From Methylophilaceae bacterium (GTDB lineage Bacteria > Pseudomonadota > Gammaproteobacteria > Burkholderiales > Methylophilaceae): a stretch of 33,486 nt of DNA. The DNA lies in the NCBI GenBank assembly GCA_017858095.1, contig JAFMCB010000010.1, positions 1-33,486 on the forward strand. The letters run 5' to 3'. Below the pieces are notes generated by a model, which made no database searches, was not told the origin of the DNA, and was given only the letters and a program-made list of their open reading frames with translations. The position numbers were made by a program, and so were the translations under genes. Positions 25,007 to 32,849 of this stretch are shown here, one piece after another (the stretch's first letter is position 1; every line of letters starts with the position of its first letter).

Positions 25007-25204
25007 AGCTTGTTTTGGTGTTGCTTAGGCTAATAATTCCTTGAACTAGTCTATAGCATCGGTTTTGGGTCATCAGATGTGGTGAGATCAGTAACAATTG
25101 GGTAACCTTATAAGGGCTCTTGGTAACTGAACCTAAAGCATCTTAGCCTATTACCACCTGAACCTTTGGTTCTGGATGCTGGTCTAGGCAACATCAAAGC
25201 AAGT
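25007..25204 (+). ncRNA. ssrS: 6S RNA
   Basis: Located directly after zapA, the conserved site of 6S RNA. The ends pair over 22 consecutive positions (25009-25030 with 25182-25203) including four G-U pairs. Inside, AGCATC (25055-25060 region) can pair with GATGCT (25175-25180 region), and a 3' hairpin GAACC-TTT-GGTTC (about 25160-25173) preceded by CACC resembles the 3' part of E. coli 6S RNA. The overall long rod with a large central unpaired region mimics an open promoter and binds sigma-70 RNA polymerase in stationary phase. Exact ends are estimated. The 3' end touches the stop of the convergent DUF2237 gene. Confidence 0.87.
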
Positions 25205-25569
25205 TAATTTTGCAGCTGATGATAAGTTAAGTCACTCAGTGAAATGATATCAAGTGCACGCTCATGTGTAGATTCTAAAATTACTGGAGGCGCGCAGCCT
25301 GCCTCCGCAGCCTCAAGCCAACGTTGAGCACATAAGCACCAACGGTCACCAGGATTCAACCCTGGAAAATTATATTCCGGTCTTGGGGTGGACAAATCAT
25401 TACCTTGTTCTTTTGAAAAAATTAAAAAAGGTTCATTGACCTCAGCACAGACAGTATGCTGCCCCGTATCTGAGGCACAATGATCGCATTCACCATTTCG
25501 ATAATACCCCGTCAGCGGGTCAAAGCTGCACGGGACAAGAGCTGTGCCTAAAACATTTTTCTTTTCCAT
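25204..25569 (-). CDS. DUF2237 family protein
   Basis: A 121-residue soluble protein. It opens KNVLGTALVPCSFDPLTGYYRNGEC and has the conserved blocks DTGQHTVCAEV, FLIFSKEQGNDLSTP and FPGLNPGDRWCLCAQRWLEAAEAG, all characteristic of DUF2237. Six or more cysteines (for example CDHCASDTGQHTVC and WCLC) suggest metal binding or redox chemistry, but no function is known. It is convergent with 6S RNA and divergent from the EVE-domain gene. Confidence 0.85.
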   Translation of the reverse strand: MEKKNVLGTALVPCSFDPLTGYYRNGECDHCASDTGQHTVCAEVNEPFLIFSKEQGNDLSTPRPEYNFPGLNPGDRWCLCAQRWLEAAEAGCAPPVILESTHERALDIISLSDLTYHQLQN

Positions 25570-25611
25570 GATAGGATTTTACCTTTAAAACAATCGAAAA
25601 AATTATTTACT

Positions 25612-26070
25612 ATGCGATATTGGTTAATGAAATCAGAACCGACAGATTTTTCAATAGATGACCTTGAAAAAGCCCCCAAGCAAACGATTGATTGGTATGG
25701 CATTCGTAACTACCAAGCAAGAAATTTTATGCGTGATGACATGTCACTCGGTGATCTCGCTTTTTTCTATCACTCTAATTGCAAAACACCAGGCATTGTT
25801 GGGATAATGACAGTATCAAAATTAGCCTACCCAGATCGATTGCAATTTATAAAAGATCATAAGTACTTTGACTCAAAGTCCCCGCCTGATAATCCGCGCT
25901 GGCTTAATGTCGATGTCAAATTTGTAAAAAAAACTAAATTGCTAGAGCTGAAAGATATCCGAAACTATGCTGAGCTAAAAGATATGCGTATATTACAACG
26001 AGGCAATCGGTTATCTATAACGCCGGTATCGCCTGAAGAATGGCATTTTATTTATTCATTAATAGCCTAA
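25612..26070 (+). CDS. EVE domain-containing protein
   Basis: A 152-residue protein consisting of one EVE (PUA-like) domain. The opening RYWLMKSEPTDFSIDDL and DWYGIRNYQARNFMRDDMSLGDLAFFYHS are the family signature shared with human THYN1. EVE domains bind modified bases in DNA or RNA. It sits downstream of the 6S RNA locus on the same strand with no mobile or restriction genes nearby, so a housekeeping role in RNA metabolism is more likely than phage defence; this is inference. Confidence 0.92.
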   Translation: MRYWLMKSEPTDFSIDDLEKAPKQTIDWYGIRNYQARNFMRDDMSLGDLAFFYHSNCKTPGIVGIMTVSKLAYPDRLQFIKDHKYFDSKSPPDNPRWLNVDVKFVKKTKLLELKDIRNYAELKDMRILQRGNRLSITPVSPEEWHFIYSLIA

Positions 26071-26081
26071 AAACTGGTCAA

Positions 26082-27167
26082 TTATTTTTGATCCAGACTA
26101 CCGGTTGATCGCGGGTAAGTTACGATACCCCATGGAATACCTGACACGGCAATACGTTTTTTTATTTCATAATTATTAGCATCAATCACAAGCACCTCAT
26201 CCGAGCGGCCACAACCGAGGAGGATATCTTGATCATCAGGCGTGAAAGAAAAGTGCCAACACCTTCTGCCATCAGTCTCAATTCGATGTATTTTTTCAAA
26301 ATTTTGCGTATCGTAAATTTCTAATGAGCTTCTTTTTTTGTAACCCCCACTGGCTGCTACCAAAAGCCTATCTCCAGCAGTATTAAAAGCTACACCGTAC
26401 GGTGATTTACCCTTGTGAAGATTGTCTTCAGGAACATCATGTTGTGTTTTTACCGTTTTGAGATGATTAAAATCTTTATCGAGTACAATAAAATTGTCAC
26501 TATGTTCTAGTGTGGCAACATAGTAATTTCCATCAGGGGAGACCTTGATGCCTCTGGGTCTTAAGCCATACTCTTCAGCATTAACCGTTTTAAGTAATTC
26601 CCCCGAATTAAAATCATGCACAGTAATCGTGTTATCGGCTTCGTTGGTGATAATAATCTTCGTGCCATCAGCAGAAAATTCTATACCTTCAGTTTCCGGG
26701 CCTGCCGTGATATCACGGATTTTTTTGCCTAAAGCCAGATCTACAACCGCCACCTTAGCTGGAATCTTATCGTCATCGTCTTCTTCTTCTTCATGCTTCA
26801 TGTCACCTTTGGCAGGTGGTTTGCCAGTAGAGGATGGCTCCGTAGAAACAAAAACCAAACCATCTTTAATTCGCACAAATTCGGGATTAATGCCTACGTT
26901 AATATCATTCACTACTTTTTTTGTTGCTAAATCTAATACCGTAATACTCGCGTGATCTTTATTCGCTGCGACTAAAAATTTTCCATCATCAGTAATACCT
27001 AAACCTCTTGGAAGCCCACCAATATCCAATGACTCAATGACCTCAAATGAATTAAGGTCGATGACTGACACACCGCCATCTTGTGAGGTAACATATGCTT
27101 TACCGCGATCCGCTTGTCCGCAACCGATGAGAAAAAAAGTAAGTAGCAGTAGTTTAATAAAGTGCAT
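26082..27167 (-). CDS. YVTN-type beta-propeller lipoprotein
   Basis: A 361-residue exported protein. The signal peptide ends in a lipobox LIGC with Cys16, and no Asp follows at +2 (Gly), so an outer-membrane destination is likely. The rest forms about seven blades of the YVTN/surface-protein beta-propeller kind (AYVTSQDGGVSVIDLNSFEVIESLDIGG, FLVAANKDHASITVLDLATKKVV, and so on). An unusual acidic insertion HEEEEDDDDK lies near residues 125-135. A GGGAG site precedes the ATG. It follows ilvA by 17 nt and probably shares its transcript. The ligand is unknown; related proteins often occur in methylotrophs near PQQ-type periplasmic dehydrogenases, but none is visible here. Confidence 0.85.
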   Translation of the reverse strand: MHFIKLLLLTFFLIGCGQADRGKAYVTSQDGGVSVIDLNSFEVIESLDIGGLPRGLGITDDGKFLVAANKDHASITVLDLATKKVVNDINVGINPEFVRIKDGLVFVSTEPSSTGKPPAKGDMKHEEEEDDDDKIPAKVAVVDLALGKKIRDITAGPETEGIEFSADGTKIIITNEADNTITVHDFNSGELLKTVNAEEYGLRPRGIKVSPDGNYYVATLEHSDNFIVLDKDFNHLKTVKTQHDVPEDNLHKGKSPYGVAFNTAGDRLLVAASGGYKKRSSLEIYDTQNFEKIHRIETDGRRCWHFSFTPDDQDILLGCGRSDEVLVIDANNYEIKKRIAVSGIPWGIVTYPRSTGSLDQK

Positions 27168-27184
27168 TGTGTCTCCCGTTTTAA

Positions 27185-28702
27185 TTAATTTTTACCCAAA
27201 AACAATTTGTAGCCAGGGTTATCTGTCTCAACAAAGTATGGGTACTTTAACTGATCTAAAAAGTTATTAAAAGTTTCTTTATCTTTTTTAGGTACTTGAA
27301 AACCAACCAATACCCGGCCAATATCTGCAGCGTGATTGCGATAGTGAAATAAACTAATATTCCAATTTGCCCCTACATGCTCTAAAAAATTCAGCAGTGC
27401 GCCTGGCCGTTCAGGAAACTCAAAGCGATATACTTCTTCATCTTTAGCATTGGGTGCATGACCACCTACCAAGTACCTAAGATGAAGTTTGGCCATTTCA
27501 TTTTTCGTCAAATCAATTGCACTCAATCCATTCTGAGAAAATTTCTTTATAAGATCTTGCGTTTCATCAGCATTTGCAATAGTTACCCCAACGAAAATTT
27601 GGGCTTGTTTAGGGTCCGCATATCTGTAATTAAATTCTGTAATATTTCTAGTACCAATCAAATTACAAAATGCTTTAAAGGCGCCAGGCTTTTCTGGAAT
27701 AGTGACCGAAATAATTGCTTCGCGCTCCTCACCAATTTCGGCTCGCTCGGCAACAAATCCTAGTCGATCAAAATTAATGTTGGCCCCTGATGCAATACCA
27801 ATTATATTTTGCGACTGCACAGGATTATTTTTTAAGTAGGCCTTGATCCCAGCGGTAGCCAATGCCCCAGCAGGCTCAAGAATTGTGCGGGTATCAATAT
27901 AAAAATCTTTGATAGCCGCACATATTTCATCATTATCTACAACAATCATCTCATCCACATATTTTTGAGCAATAGCAAAGTTATTCACGCCTACCTGCCT
28001 GACTGCAGCGCCTTCTGCAAAAAGGCCAACTCTTTCTAAACAAACCCGCTTTTTTGCTTTTAGTGAGCTTGTCATAGCTTCTGAATCTTTGGCTTCAACC
28101 CCAATAATCTTAATCGTTGGGTTAACTGCTTTAATGTAAGCTGCGATTCCAGATATGAGGCCTCCCCCACCAACACAGCAAAATACAGCATAAATCGGTT
28201 CCTTGAAATCTTCTAAAATTTCTTTACCAATAGTACCTTGTCCAACGATGACATCGGGGTCATCAAAAGGATGAATAAAAGTTAGCCCTTTTTCTTCTTC
28301 AATTTGCCGCGCAAATAAAATTGATTCAGTCAGTGTTTTACCTTCTAAAATAACGGTTGCGCCATGCTGTTTGACTGCATTTGTTTTTATTTCAGGGGTG
28401 GTAGTTGGCATAACAATGGTGGCTGGGCTATTTAATTTTTTTGCCGCCATCGCAACACCTTGGGCGTGGTTACCCGCTGACGCAGCGATGACTCCTTTTT
28501 TTAGAGCCTCACTTGTCATCTGCAACATTTTATAAAAAGCGCCTCTGATCTTGAATGAAAAAACAGCCTGTTGATCCTCGCGTTTTAGATAAATTTTATT
28601 ATTAAATCGCTTCGATAATAGCGGTTGAAAATCCAATGATGTTCGCTTAACAACATCATAAATATTGGCCTCATTAATACATTTTAGATAGTCTTTTTTC
28701 AT
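27185..28702 (-). CDS. ilvA: Threonine ammonia-lyase, biosynthetic
   Basis: A 505-residue PLP enzyme that makes 2-oxobutanoate from threonine for isoleucine synthesis. The Schiff-base lysine is Lys51 in VFSFKIRGAFYK; the phosphate-binding loop is CCVGGGGLISG; SAGNHAQGVA is also present. Residues about 330-505 form two ACT-like regulatory domains (SVTIPEKPGAFKAFCNLIG and RFEFPERPGALLNFLEHVG), so it is the isoleucine-inhibited form rather than the catabolic one. Length is like E. coli IlvA (514). It is divergent from rpiA. Confidence 0.97.
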   Translation of the reverse strand: MKKDYLKCINEANIYDVVKRTSLDFQPLLSKRFNNKIYLKREDQQAVFSFKIRGAFYKMLQMTSEALKKGVIAASAGNHAQGVAMAAKKLNSPATIVMPTTTPEIKTNAVKQHGATVILEGKTLTESILFARQIEEEKGLTFIHPFDDPDVIVGQGTIGKEILEDFKEPIYAVFCCVGGGGLISGIAAYIKAVNPTIKIIGVEAKDSEAMTSSLKAKKRVCLERVGLFAEGAAVRQVGVNNFAIAQKYVDEMIVVDNDEICAAIKDFYIDTRTILEPAGALATAGIKAYLKNNPVQSQNIIGIASGANINFDRLGFVAERAEIGEEREAIISVTIPEKPGAFKAFCNLIGTRNITEFNYRYADPKQAQIFVGVTIANADETQDLIKKFSQNGLSAIDLTKNEMAKLHLRYLVGGHAPNAKDEEVYRFEFPERPGALLNFLEHVGANWNISLFHYRNHAADIGRVLVGFQVPKKDKETFNNFLDQLKYPYFVETDNPGYKLFLGKN

Positions 28703-28780
28703 CCAGGATAATTCTCAATAATTTCAACGCCGTGTATGATATCAATAAATCATTATAGATAAAAAAGGGTTGAATACGAA

Positions 28781-29440
28781 ATGGCATTTTCACAGGATGA
28801 ATTAAAACAACAAGTCGCTCAGGCTGCAGTGCAATATGTTAAATCTGGCATTATTGGCGTCGGTACTGGATCAACAGCCAATTACTTTATAGACGAATTA
28901 GCCAAGGTTAAAAATAAAATTGATGGCGCAGTTGCAAGCAGTGAAGCCACCGCACAACGATTACGAAAGCATGGCATTGAAGTCTTTGATTTAAACGCCA
29001 TTGATGGCATGGATATCTACGTAGATGGAGCAGATGAAATAACCGAACATATGCATATGCTCAAAGGCGGAGGGGGCGCACTCACACGTGAAAAAATAGT
29101 GGCTGCCAATGCAAAGGATTTTATTTGTATTTGTGATGAAACTAAGTATGTACCGGTACTGGGTAAATTTCCTTTACCCGTGGAAGTGTTACCCATGGCA
29201 AAAAGCTATGTAGCACGTCAACTTGTAAAATTAGGCGGGCAACCACAACTTCGCGACTTCACCACTGATAATGGCAATATAATTTTAGATGTTCACGGAC
29301 TTAATATTGCTAATCCGATTGAGATGGAAGCTAACATTAACCAGATAGTAGGTGTGGTAACTAATGGTCTTTTTGCTGCACGTCCAGCAAACATTCTTCT
29401 CTTAGCCACTAACGACGGCGTGAAAACGATAAAAAAATAG
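28781..29440 (+). CDS. rpiA: Ribose-5-phosphate isomerase A
   Basis: A 219-residue enzyme of normal size interconverting ribose 5-phosphate and ribulose 5-phosphate. Motifs include the phosphate loop [18 protein letters not shown] (Asp82, Asp85) and [14 protein letters not shown] with Lys95 and catalytic Glu104. In a methylotroph it would feed ribulose 5-phosphate back to the ribulose monophosphate cycle; it also feeds KdsD, encoded in this window. phoU follows after 47 nt on the same strand. Confidence 0.97.
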   Translation: MAFSQDELKQQVAQAAVQYVKSGIIGVGTGSTANYFIDELAKVKNKIDGAVASSEATAQRLRKHGIEVFDLNAIDGMDIYVDGADEITEHMHMLKGGGGALTREKIVAANAKDFICICDETKYVPVLGKFPLPVEVLPMAKSYVARQLVKLGGQPQLRDFTTDNGNIILDVHGLNIANPIEMEANINQIVGVVTNGLFAARPANILLLATNDGVKTIKK

Positions 29441-29487
29441 CGAAAATAGATTAACAAGGTAAAATATTACCAATTATTGGAAAAATT

Positions 29488-30189
29488 ATGGCTGAAGAAC
29501 ATATTTATAGAAAATTTGATGAAGATCTCGAGGATATTCGCGCCAATGTAATTCAAATGGGTGCAATCATTGAAGAGCAAATTAGAAATGCAATCCAATC
29601 GCTCGAACAGATTGATCCACAGTTAGCTCAAAAAGTTATCAACCGTGATGAAGATGTGAATGATTTAGAAACATTGATTGAAGAGGAATGCTCACTATTT
29701 ATTGCAAAACGTGCACCACAAGCAAAAGATTTAAGAAATGTTCTAATGATGCTTCGAATGAGTAACGATCTTGAGCGCATGGGAGATGAATCCTCTAAAA
29801 TTGCTGAGGCAACCATTCGAATTAATGAAACCAGCCGAATAACCAAACCAAAAATAAAAAGTATTAAAAAAATTGCTGACCTCGTGCTAGTAATGCTAAA
29901 AAAATCGCTGGATGCTTTTGGAAGACTAGACACTACTGAGGTGGTAGAAATTCTTGAAGAGGATAAAGAGGTGGATGAAGAATACCATTCTCACATGCGC
30001 GAATTACTTACTTTTATGATGGAAGATCCTCGCACTATTTCAAATTCACTCGAATTAATTTTTGTTAGTAAAGCACTTGAGCGTATTGGCGATCACATAA
30101 AAAATATTTCACAAGCCATTGTCTATACCGTCAAAGGTCGCAACGTTGCACATGCTTCAATCAAAGAGATTAAACGAACGATTAATTAG
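29488..30189 (+). CDS. phoU: Phosphate transport system regulatory protein PhoU
   Basis: A 233-residue all-helical protein with two PhoU three-helix bundles; each has the metal-binding pattern ([18 protein letters not shown] at about residues 90-107 and [15 protein letters not shown] at about 193-207). PhoU links the Pst transporter with the PhoR kinase and suppresses the Pho response when phosphate is plentiful. Pst and PhoBR genes are not in the window. A short hairpin GGTAA-AATA-TTACC (29459-29472) lies in the gap after rpiA. The stop overlaps that of the convergent yggX gene by four bases. Confidence 0.95.
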   Translation: MAEEHIYRKFDEDLEDIRANVIQMGAIIEEQIRNAIQSLEQIDPQLAQKVINRDEDVNDLETLIEEECSLFIAKRAPQAKDLRNVLMMLRMSNDLERMGDESSKIAEATIRINETSRITKPKIKSIKKIADLVLVMLKKSLDAFGRLDTTEVVEILEEDKEVDEEYHSHMRELLTFMMEDPRTISNSLELIFVSKALERIGDHIKNISQAIVYTVKGRNVAHASIKEIKRTIN

Positions 30190-30458
30190 GATTTCGGCGG
30201 AACAAAGCCTGAGGCTTGATCGGCACCTTCACCAAAGAAATAAGCTTCAGTTTGCTCCGTGAGGTATTTTCTTGCTTGAGGATCAACCAAGCTCAATCGA
30301 TTTTCATTCACCAACATGGTTTGATGTTTTAACCATTCCGCCCAGGCTTGCTTAGAAACATTTTCAAAAATTCTTTTTCCCATTTCTCCAGGGTATGGAG
30401 GAAAATCTAAGCCCTCAGCTTCTTTTTTTAGTCTCACACAAAATACAGTTCGTGCCAT
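30186..30458 (-). CDS. Fe(2+)-trafficking / oxidative damage protection protein YggX
   Basis: A 90-residue protein with the full YggX pattern: [24 protein letters not shown] including the conserved Cys7, then [29 protein letters not shown] and a C-terminal YFFGEG. YggX protects Fe-S enzymes against oxidation and may move iron. An AAAGGA ribosome binding site lies seven bases before the ATG. In many betaproteobacteria it is found alone, as here. It is convergent with phoU and divergent from the B12 riboswitch unit. Confidence 0.94.
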   Translation of the reverse strand: MARTVFCVRLKKEAEGLDFPPYPGEMGKRIFENVSKQAWAEWLKHQTMLVNENRLSLVDPQARKYLTEQTEAYFFGEGADQASGFVPPKS

Positions 30459-30569
30459 TAATTATCCTTTATCATGGGTTTTCATTCATTGAACTGAATT
30501 TTAACAGATTCTATTCTTACTATGAGAAGCATCTTTTCGATTTTTTTCAAAAAAAACTAATTTTTAAAA

Positions 30570-30597
30570 TTGGTCAAAATATTTATGCTACTATCAA
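30570..30597 (+). promoter_or_regulatory. Candidate promoter of the cobalamin riboswitch/btuB transcript
   Basis: TTGGTC (30570-30575) and TATCAA (30592-30597) are 16 bases apart; the predicted start near 30604 is just before the aptamer. The -10 box is weak. The 30459-30864 interval between yggX and btuB holds this promoter, the riboswitch aptamer, two hairpins and a leader ORF; I see nothing else in it. Confidence 0.4.
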
Positions 30598-30607
30598 AAT
30601 TGATTCA

Positions 30608-30771
30608 AAGGTGATTTTGTTTTGTTCAGAAACAAAATTTAAACGGGAAGCGTATGAAAGTTACGCACTGCCCCCGCAACGGTAATTGAGTGTGGATAAA
30701 TCAATCAATAGCCACTGAGAGTTTTCTTGGGAAGGCGATTTATCTAGTCTCATCAGTCCGGAGACCGGCCT
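30608..30771 (+). ncRNA. Cobalamin (B12) riboswitch aptamer
   Basis: The conserved elements appear in order: an opening stem ATTTTGTTT/AAACAAAAT near 30614-30638, GGGAA (30645-30649), hairpin GCGTA/TACGC, the L5 region CTGCCCCCGCAACGGTAA (30668-30685), AGCCACTGA, GGGAAGGCG and the B12 box AGTCCGGAGACCGGCC (30755-30770). These match the cobalamin riboswitch consensus. The aptamer is followed by a B12-type TonB receptor gene, so binding of cobalamin should switch off receptor synthesis, probably at translation since no intrinsic terminator is visible. Confidence 0.96.
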
Positions 30772-30781
30772 AAAAAATCAA

Positions 30782-30803
30782 AATATTGCGGGGAGGCAAT
30801 ATT
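30782..30803 (+). promoter_or_regulatory. Hairpin 1 with Shine-Dalgarno in its loop (putative L13 for the leader ORF)
   Basis: AATATTGC (30782-30789) pairs perfectly with GCAATATT (30796-30803) around the loop GGGGAG (30790-30795). The loop plus the next G forms a strong Shine-Dalgarno nine bases before an ATG at 30806. GCGGGG (30788-30793) is complementary to CCCCGC in the L5 loop of the aptamer (30671-30677), as in known L5-L13 kissing loops. Confidence 0.75.
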
Positions 30804-30805
30804 CA

Positions 30806-30841
30806 ATGAAATTCGTTTTAGCCTTTCCGATTTTTTTATAG
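30806..30841 (+). CDS. Putative 11-residue leader peptide upstream of btuB
   Basis: ATG-TAG frame encoding MKFVLAFPIFL. It has a near-perfect ribosome binding site (GGGGAGG, nine-base spacer) located in the loop of hairpin 1. The peptide is hydrophobic with one lysine, like the start of a signal peptide, but terminates before any cleavage region and is in a different frame from btuB. A ribosome stopping at 30839-30841 would cover and melt hairpin 2 (30843-30860), so it may couple translation to btuB. Expression is not proven; it could also be a relic of an old btuB start. Confidence 0.5.
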   Translation: MKFVLAFPIFL

Positions 30842-30842
30842 C

Positions 30843-30860
30843 CTAATCGGGGAGGATTAG
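30843..30860 (+). promoter_or_regulatory. Hairpin 2 with Shine-Dalgarno in its loop (putative L13 for btuB)
   Basis: CTAATC (30843-30848) pairs with GATTAG (30855-30860) around the loop GGGGAG (30849-30854), identical to the loop of hairpin 1 although the stems differ. GGGGAGG lies nine bases before the btuB ATG at 30865. CGGGG is complementary to CCCCG in aptamer loop L5, so kissing would hide the btuB ribosome binding site when B12 is bound. Confidence 0.75.
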
Positions 30861-30864
30861 TTAT

Positions 30865-32817
30865 ATGTGGCAAAAAAGATTTTTTTGCATACTATTCATA
30901 GCACCACAGCTGCTGTCTGCAGAAGAAGATATTAAGACTGACAATATCATTGTTCTTGAAGATCCCAGCCAGCTGCAAGAAGCCACTTCAACTTACGCAA
31001 AAGAAATTTATACCGTTACTGATATTGAAAAATCCGGTAGTACCAACCTTTTTGATTACTTATCACAACATACCTCATTGAATATTCTGCCCAGTTATGG
31101 TGACAAAACAAAGCCTCTCATTGACATGCGTGGTTATGGTATTGAAGCCGGCTATCAAAATATTGTAATTAATGTTGATGGGCAGCGACTGAATAATATC
31201 GATATGAGTTCACAATTGATTGGGTCTATTCCTCTCCACAGTATTAAAAAAATTGAAGTTATTCGCGGATCCGGTTCAGTTCAATATGGTGATGGTGCAA
31301 TGGCAGGGGTTATCAATATTGTGACAAAAAATTATTCAGGCGCACAAATTAAAACAACATTTGGCAGCGCGGGGCAAGAAATCTATTCGGGGAGCTATGG
31401 CTATAGCAGTGACTTTTTTAATTTCTCATTCGACATACATGATGAGAAGTTAGACGGTTACAGTGATGCAGATACCATTGGTAATAAAGATAAAATAAAT
31501 AATACCGCACAAAATTTAAAAATAAATTTTATACCGACAGAGGATCTTATCCTTAAGTTTGGTCTTAATCATGCTAGAAACAATAATTACTTGGTTGGCG
31601 CTCTAACAAAAAATGAATTCAAGTTAAATCCAAAACAAAATAGTGGCAATACTTATGCAAATTATGATTGGGATATAGATAAATACTCGTTGGGCTTAGC
31701 TTATAAATTTAACAACAATACGTCTTTGACTGTTGATTATTATAATGAGGATAAATCGCAGAATGCCGTTACTTATGGTTACGTGTATGACTATGATTCA
31801 GAGGCTTTTAATATAGCAATACCTTATGAAACTGAAAATCTGGCAATCTTAACAGGCATTCAGGTATTTGATGGCAGCAGAAAAACAGCCACTGGAACCG
31901 CGACCAAAGATAACGAAGCGATTTTTGTTGAGACGGAATATCGTCCACAATTCTTAAATCAGAAATTACTGGTTTCTGCAGGATTACGCTTTGAAAATGT
32001 TAAGTATACTTGGAACGATGCCATAGCCCCACTTAATGATGAAGAAGAATTAGAAGCATGGGACCTAGGTCTAAACTATGAAATAAATAAAAATTTAAAT
32101 ATATTTACAAATTATAACCATGGTTTTCAAGCGCCAGATGTAGATCGATTTTTTAAAGCAAATTACCCTCCGCCATCATATAGCTATGCAGGTTCAGAAT
32201 TTAATGCTTTCATTGATCCCGCTAAATCCGATACTATAAATCTCGGATTAAACCTTATTAATAGTTATAACCATCTCCAATTTAGCCTTTTCTACTCGAA
32301 AATTAAAGATGAAATTGTTTATGATCCTACTCAGGGGATCAATACAAATATTGAAAATTCAAAGAAATACGGTGTGGAGATATTTAACAACCTTAATCTC
32401 TCAAAAACTATTAACTTAAACTTGAGTTATACCTATGTAAAAGCTGAAATAGGATCCAACAGTCTGGGATTTACAAAAGGTAAAGATATGCCTGGAGTAC
32501 CGCAGCAATCAATTATTGCAAATGCTAATTACAAGTTTCTTTCGGCTGGTAATTTAAATATTAATCATGTTTGGAAAGAGAGCACGTTCAACATGGCAGA
32601 TTTTGACAACAATGGGCCAAGCCAGCCCGCCTTCATTTCAACCAATCTTTCTATTAATTATGAATTTGGTTCTATTAGCCAAATAGAATCAATCAAAATA
32701 TTTACAGGCATTAATAATATATTTGAACAGGAAAACGGAATACAGACGAATGATGATGCCATTTACCCTTTCAATTTTACAAGAACTTGGTTTGCTGGGA
32801 TTGAAGCAAATTTTTAA
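30865..32817 (+). CDS. btuB: TonB-dependent vitamin B12 receptor, BtuB-like
   Basis: A 650-residue outer-membrane receptor. A signal peptide (KR start, hydrophobic core, cleavage likely after LLSA, residue 19) is followed by a TonB-box-like TDNIIVLED segment, a plug domain (about 40-165) with LFDYLSQHTSLNI, DMRGYG, NVDGQRLNN and RGSGSVQYGDGAMAGVINIVTK, and a 22-strand-type barrel ending in aromatic FAGIEANF. Plug motifs are standard for BtuB/FepA-type receptors. Substrate specificity for cobalamin is inferred from the riboswitch upstream and the B12-transporter-like gene downstream. It is slightly longer than E. coli BtuB (614). Confidence 0.9.
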   Translation: MWQKRFFCILFIAPQLLSAEEDIKTDNIIVLEDPSQLQEATSTYAKEIYTVTDIEKSGSTNLFDYLSQHTSLNILPSYGDKTKPLIDMRGYGIEAGYQNIVINVDGQRLNNIDMSSQLIGSIPLHSIKKIEVIRGSGSVQYGDGAMAGVINIVTKNYSGAQIKTTFGSAGQEIYSGSYGYSSDFFNFSFDIHDEKLDGYSDADTIGNKDKINNTAQNLKINFIPTEDLILKFGLNHARNNNYLVGALTKNEFKLNPKQNSGNTYANYDWDIDKYSLGLAYKFNNNTSLTVDYYNEDKSQNAVTYGYVYDYDSEAFNIAIPYETENLAILTGIQVFDGSRKTATGTATKDNEAIFVETEYRPQFLNQKLLVSAGLRFENVKYTWNDAIAPLNDEEELEAWDLGLNYEINKNLNIFTNYNHGFQAPDVDRFFKANYPPPSYSYAGSEFNAFIDPAKSDTINLGLNLINSYNHLQFSLFYSKIKDEIVYDPTQGINTNIENSKKYGVEIFNNLNLSKTINLNLSYTYVKAEIGSNSLGFTKGKDMPGVPQQSIIANANYKFLSAGNLNINHVWKESTFNMADFDNNGPSQPAFISTNLSINYEFGSISQIESIKIFTGINNIFEQENGIQTNDDAIYPFNFTRTWFAGIEANF

Positions 32818-32849
32818 AAAATCTTTACCCAAAATGATAGAATGTAATC

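Noticed and set aside
26545-26955. 136-codon open frame on the plus strand with a serine run
   Set aside because: It is antisense to the beta-propeller lipoprotein; the serine run is the reverse reading of the acidic codons.
30395-30685. 96-codon plus-strand frame running into the B12 riboswitch
   Set aside because: It covers the yggX start in antisense and the conserved aptamer core, which cannot be coding at the same time with this conservation.
30829-30837. U-run before btuB as an intrinsic terminator of the B12 riboswitch
   Set aside because: No stable GC-rich stem ends directly before it; the sequence is part of the leader ORF. Pairing with 30772-30779 is possible but consists almost only of A-U pairs.
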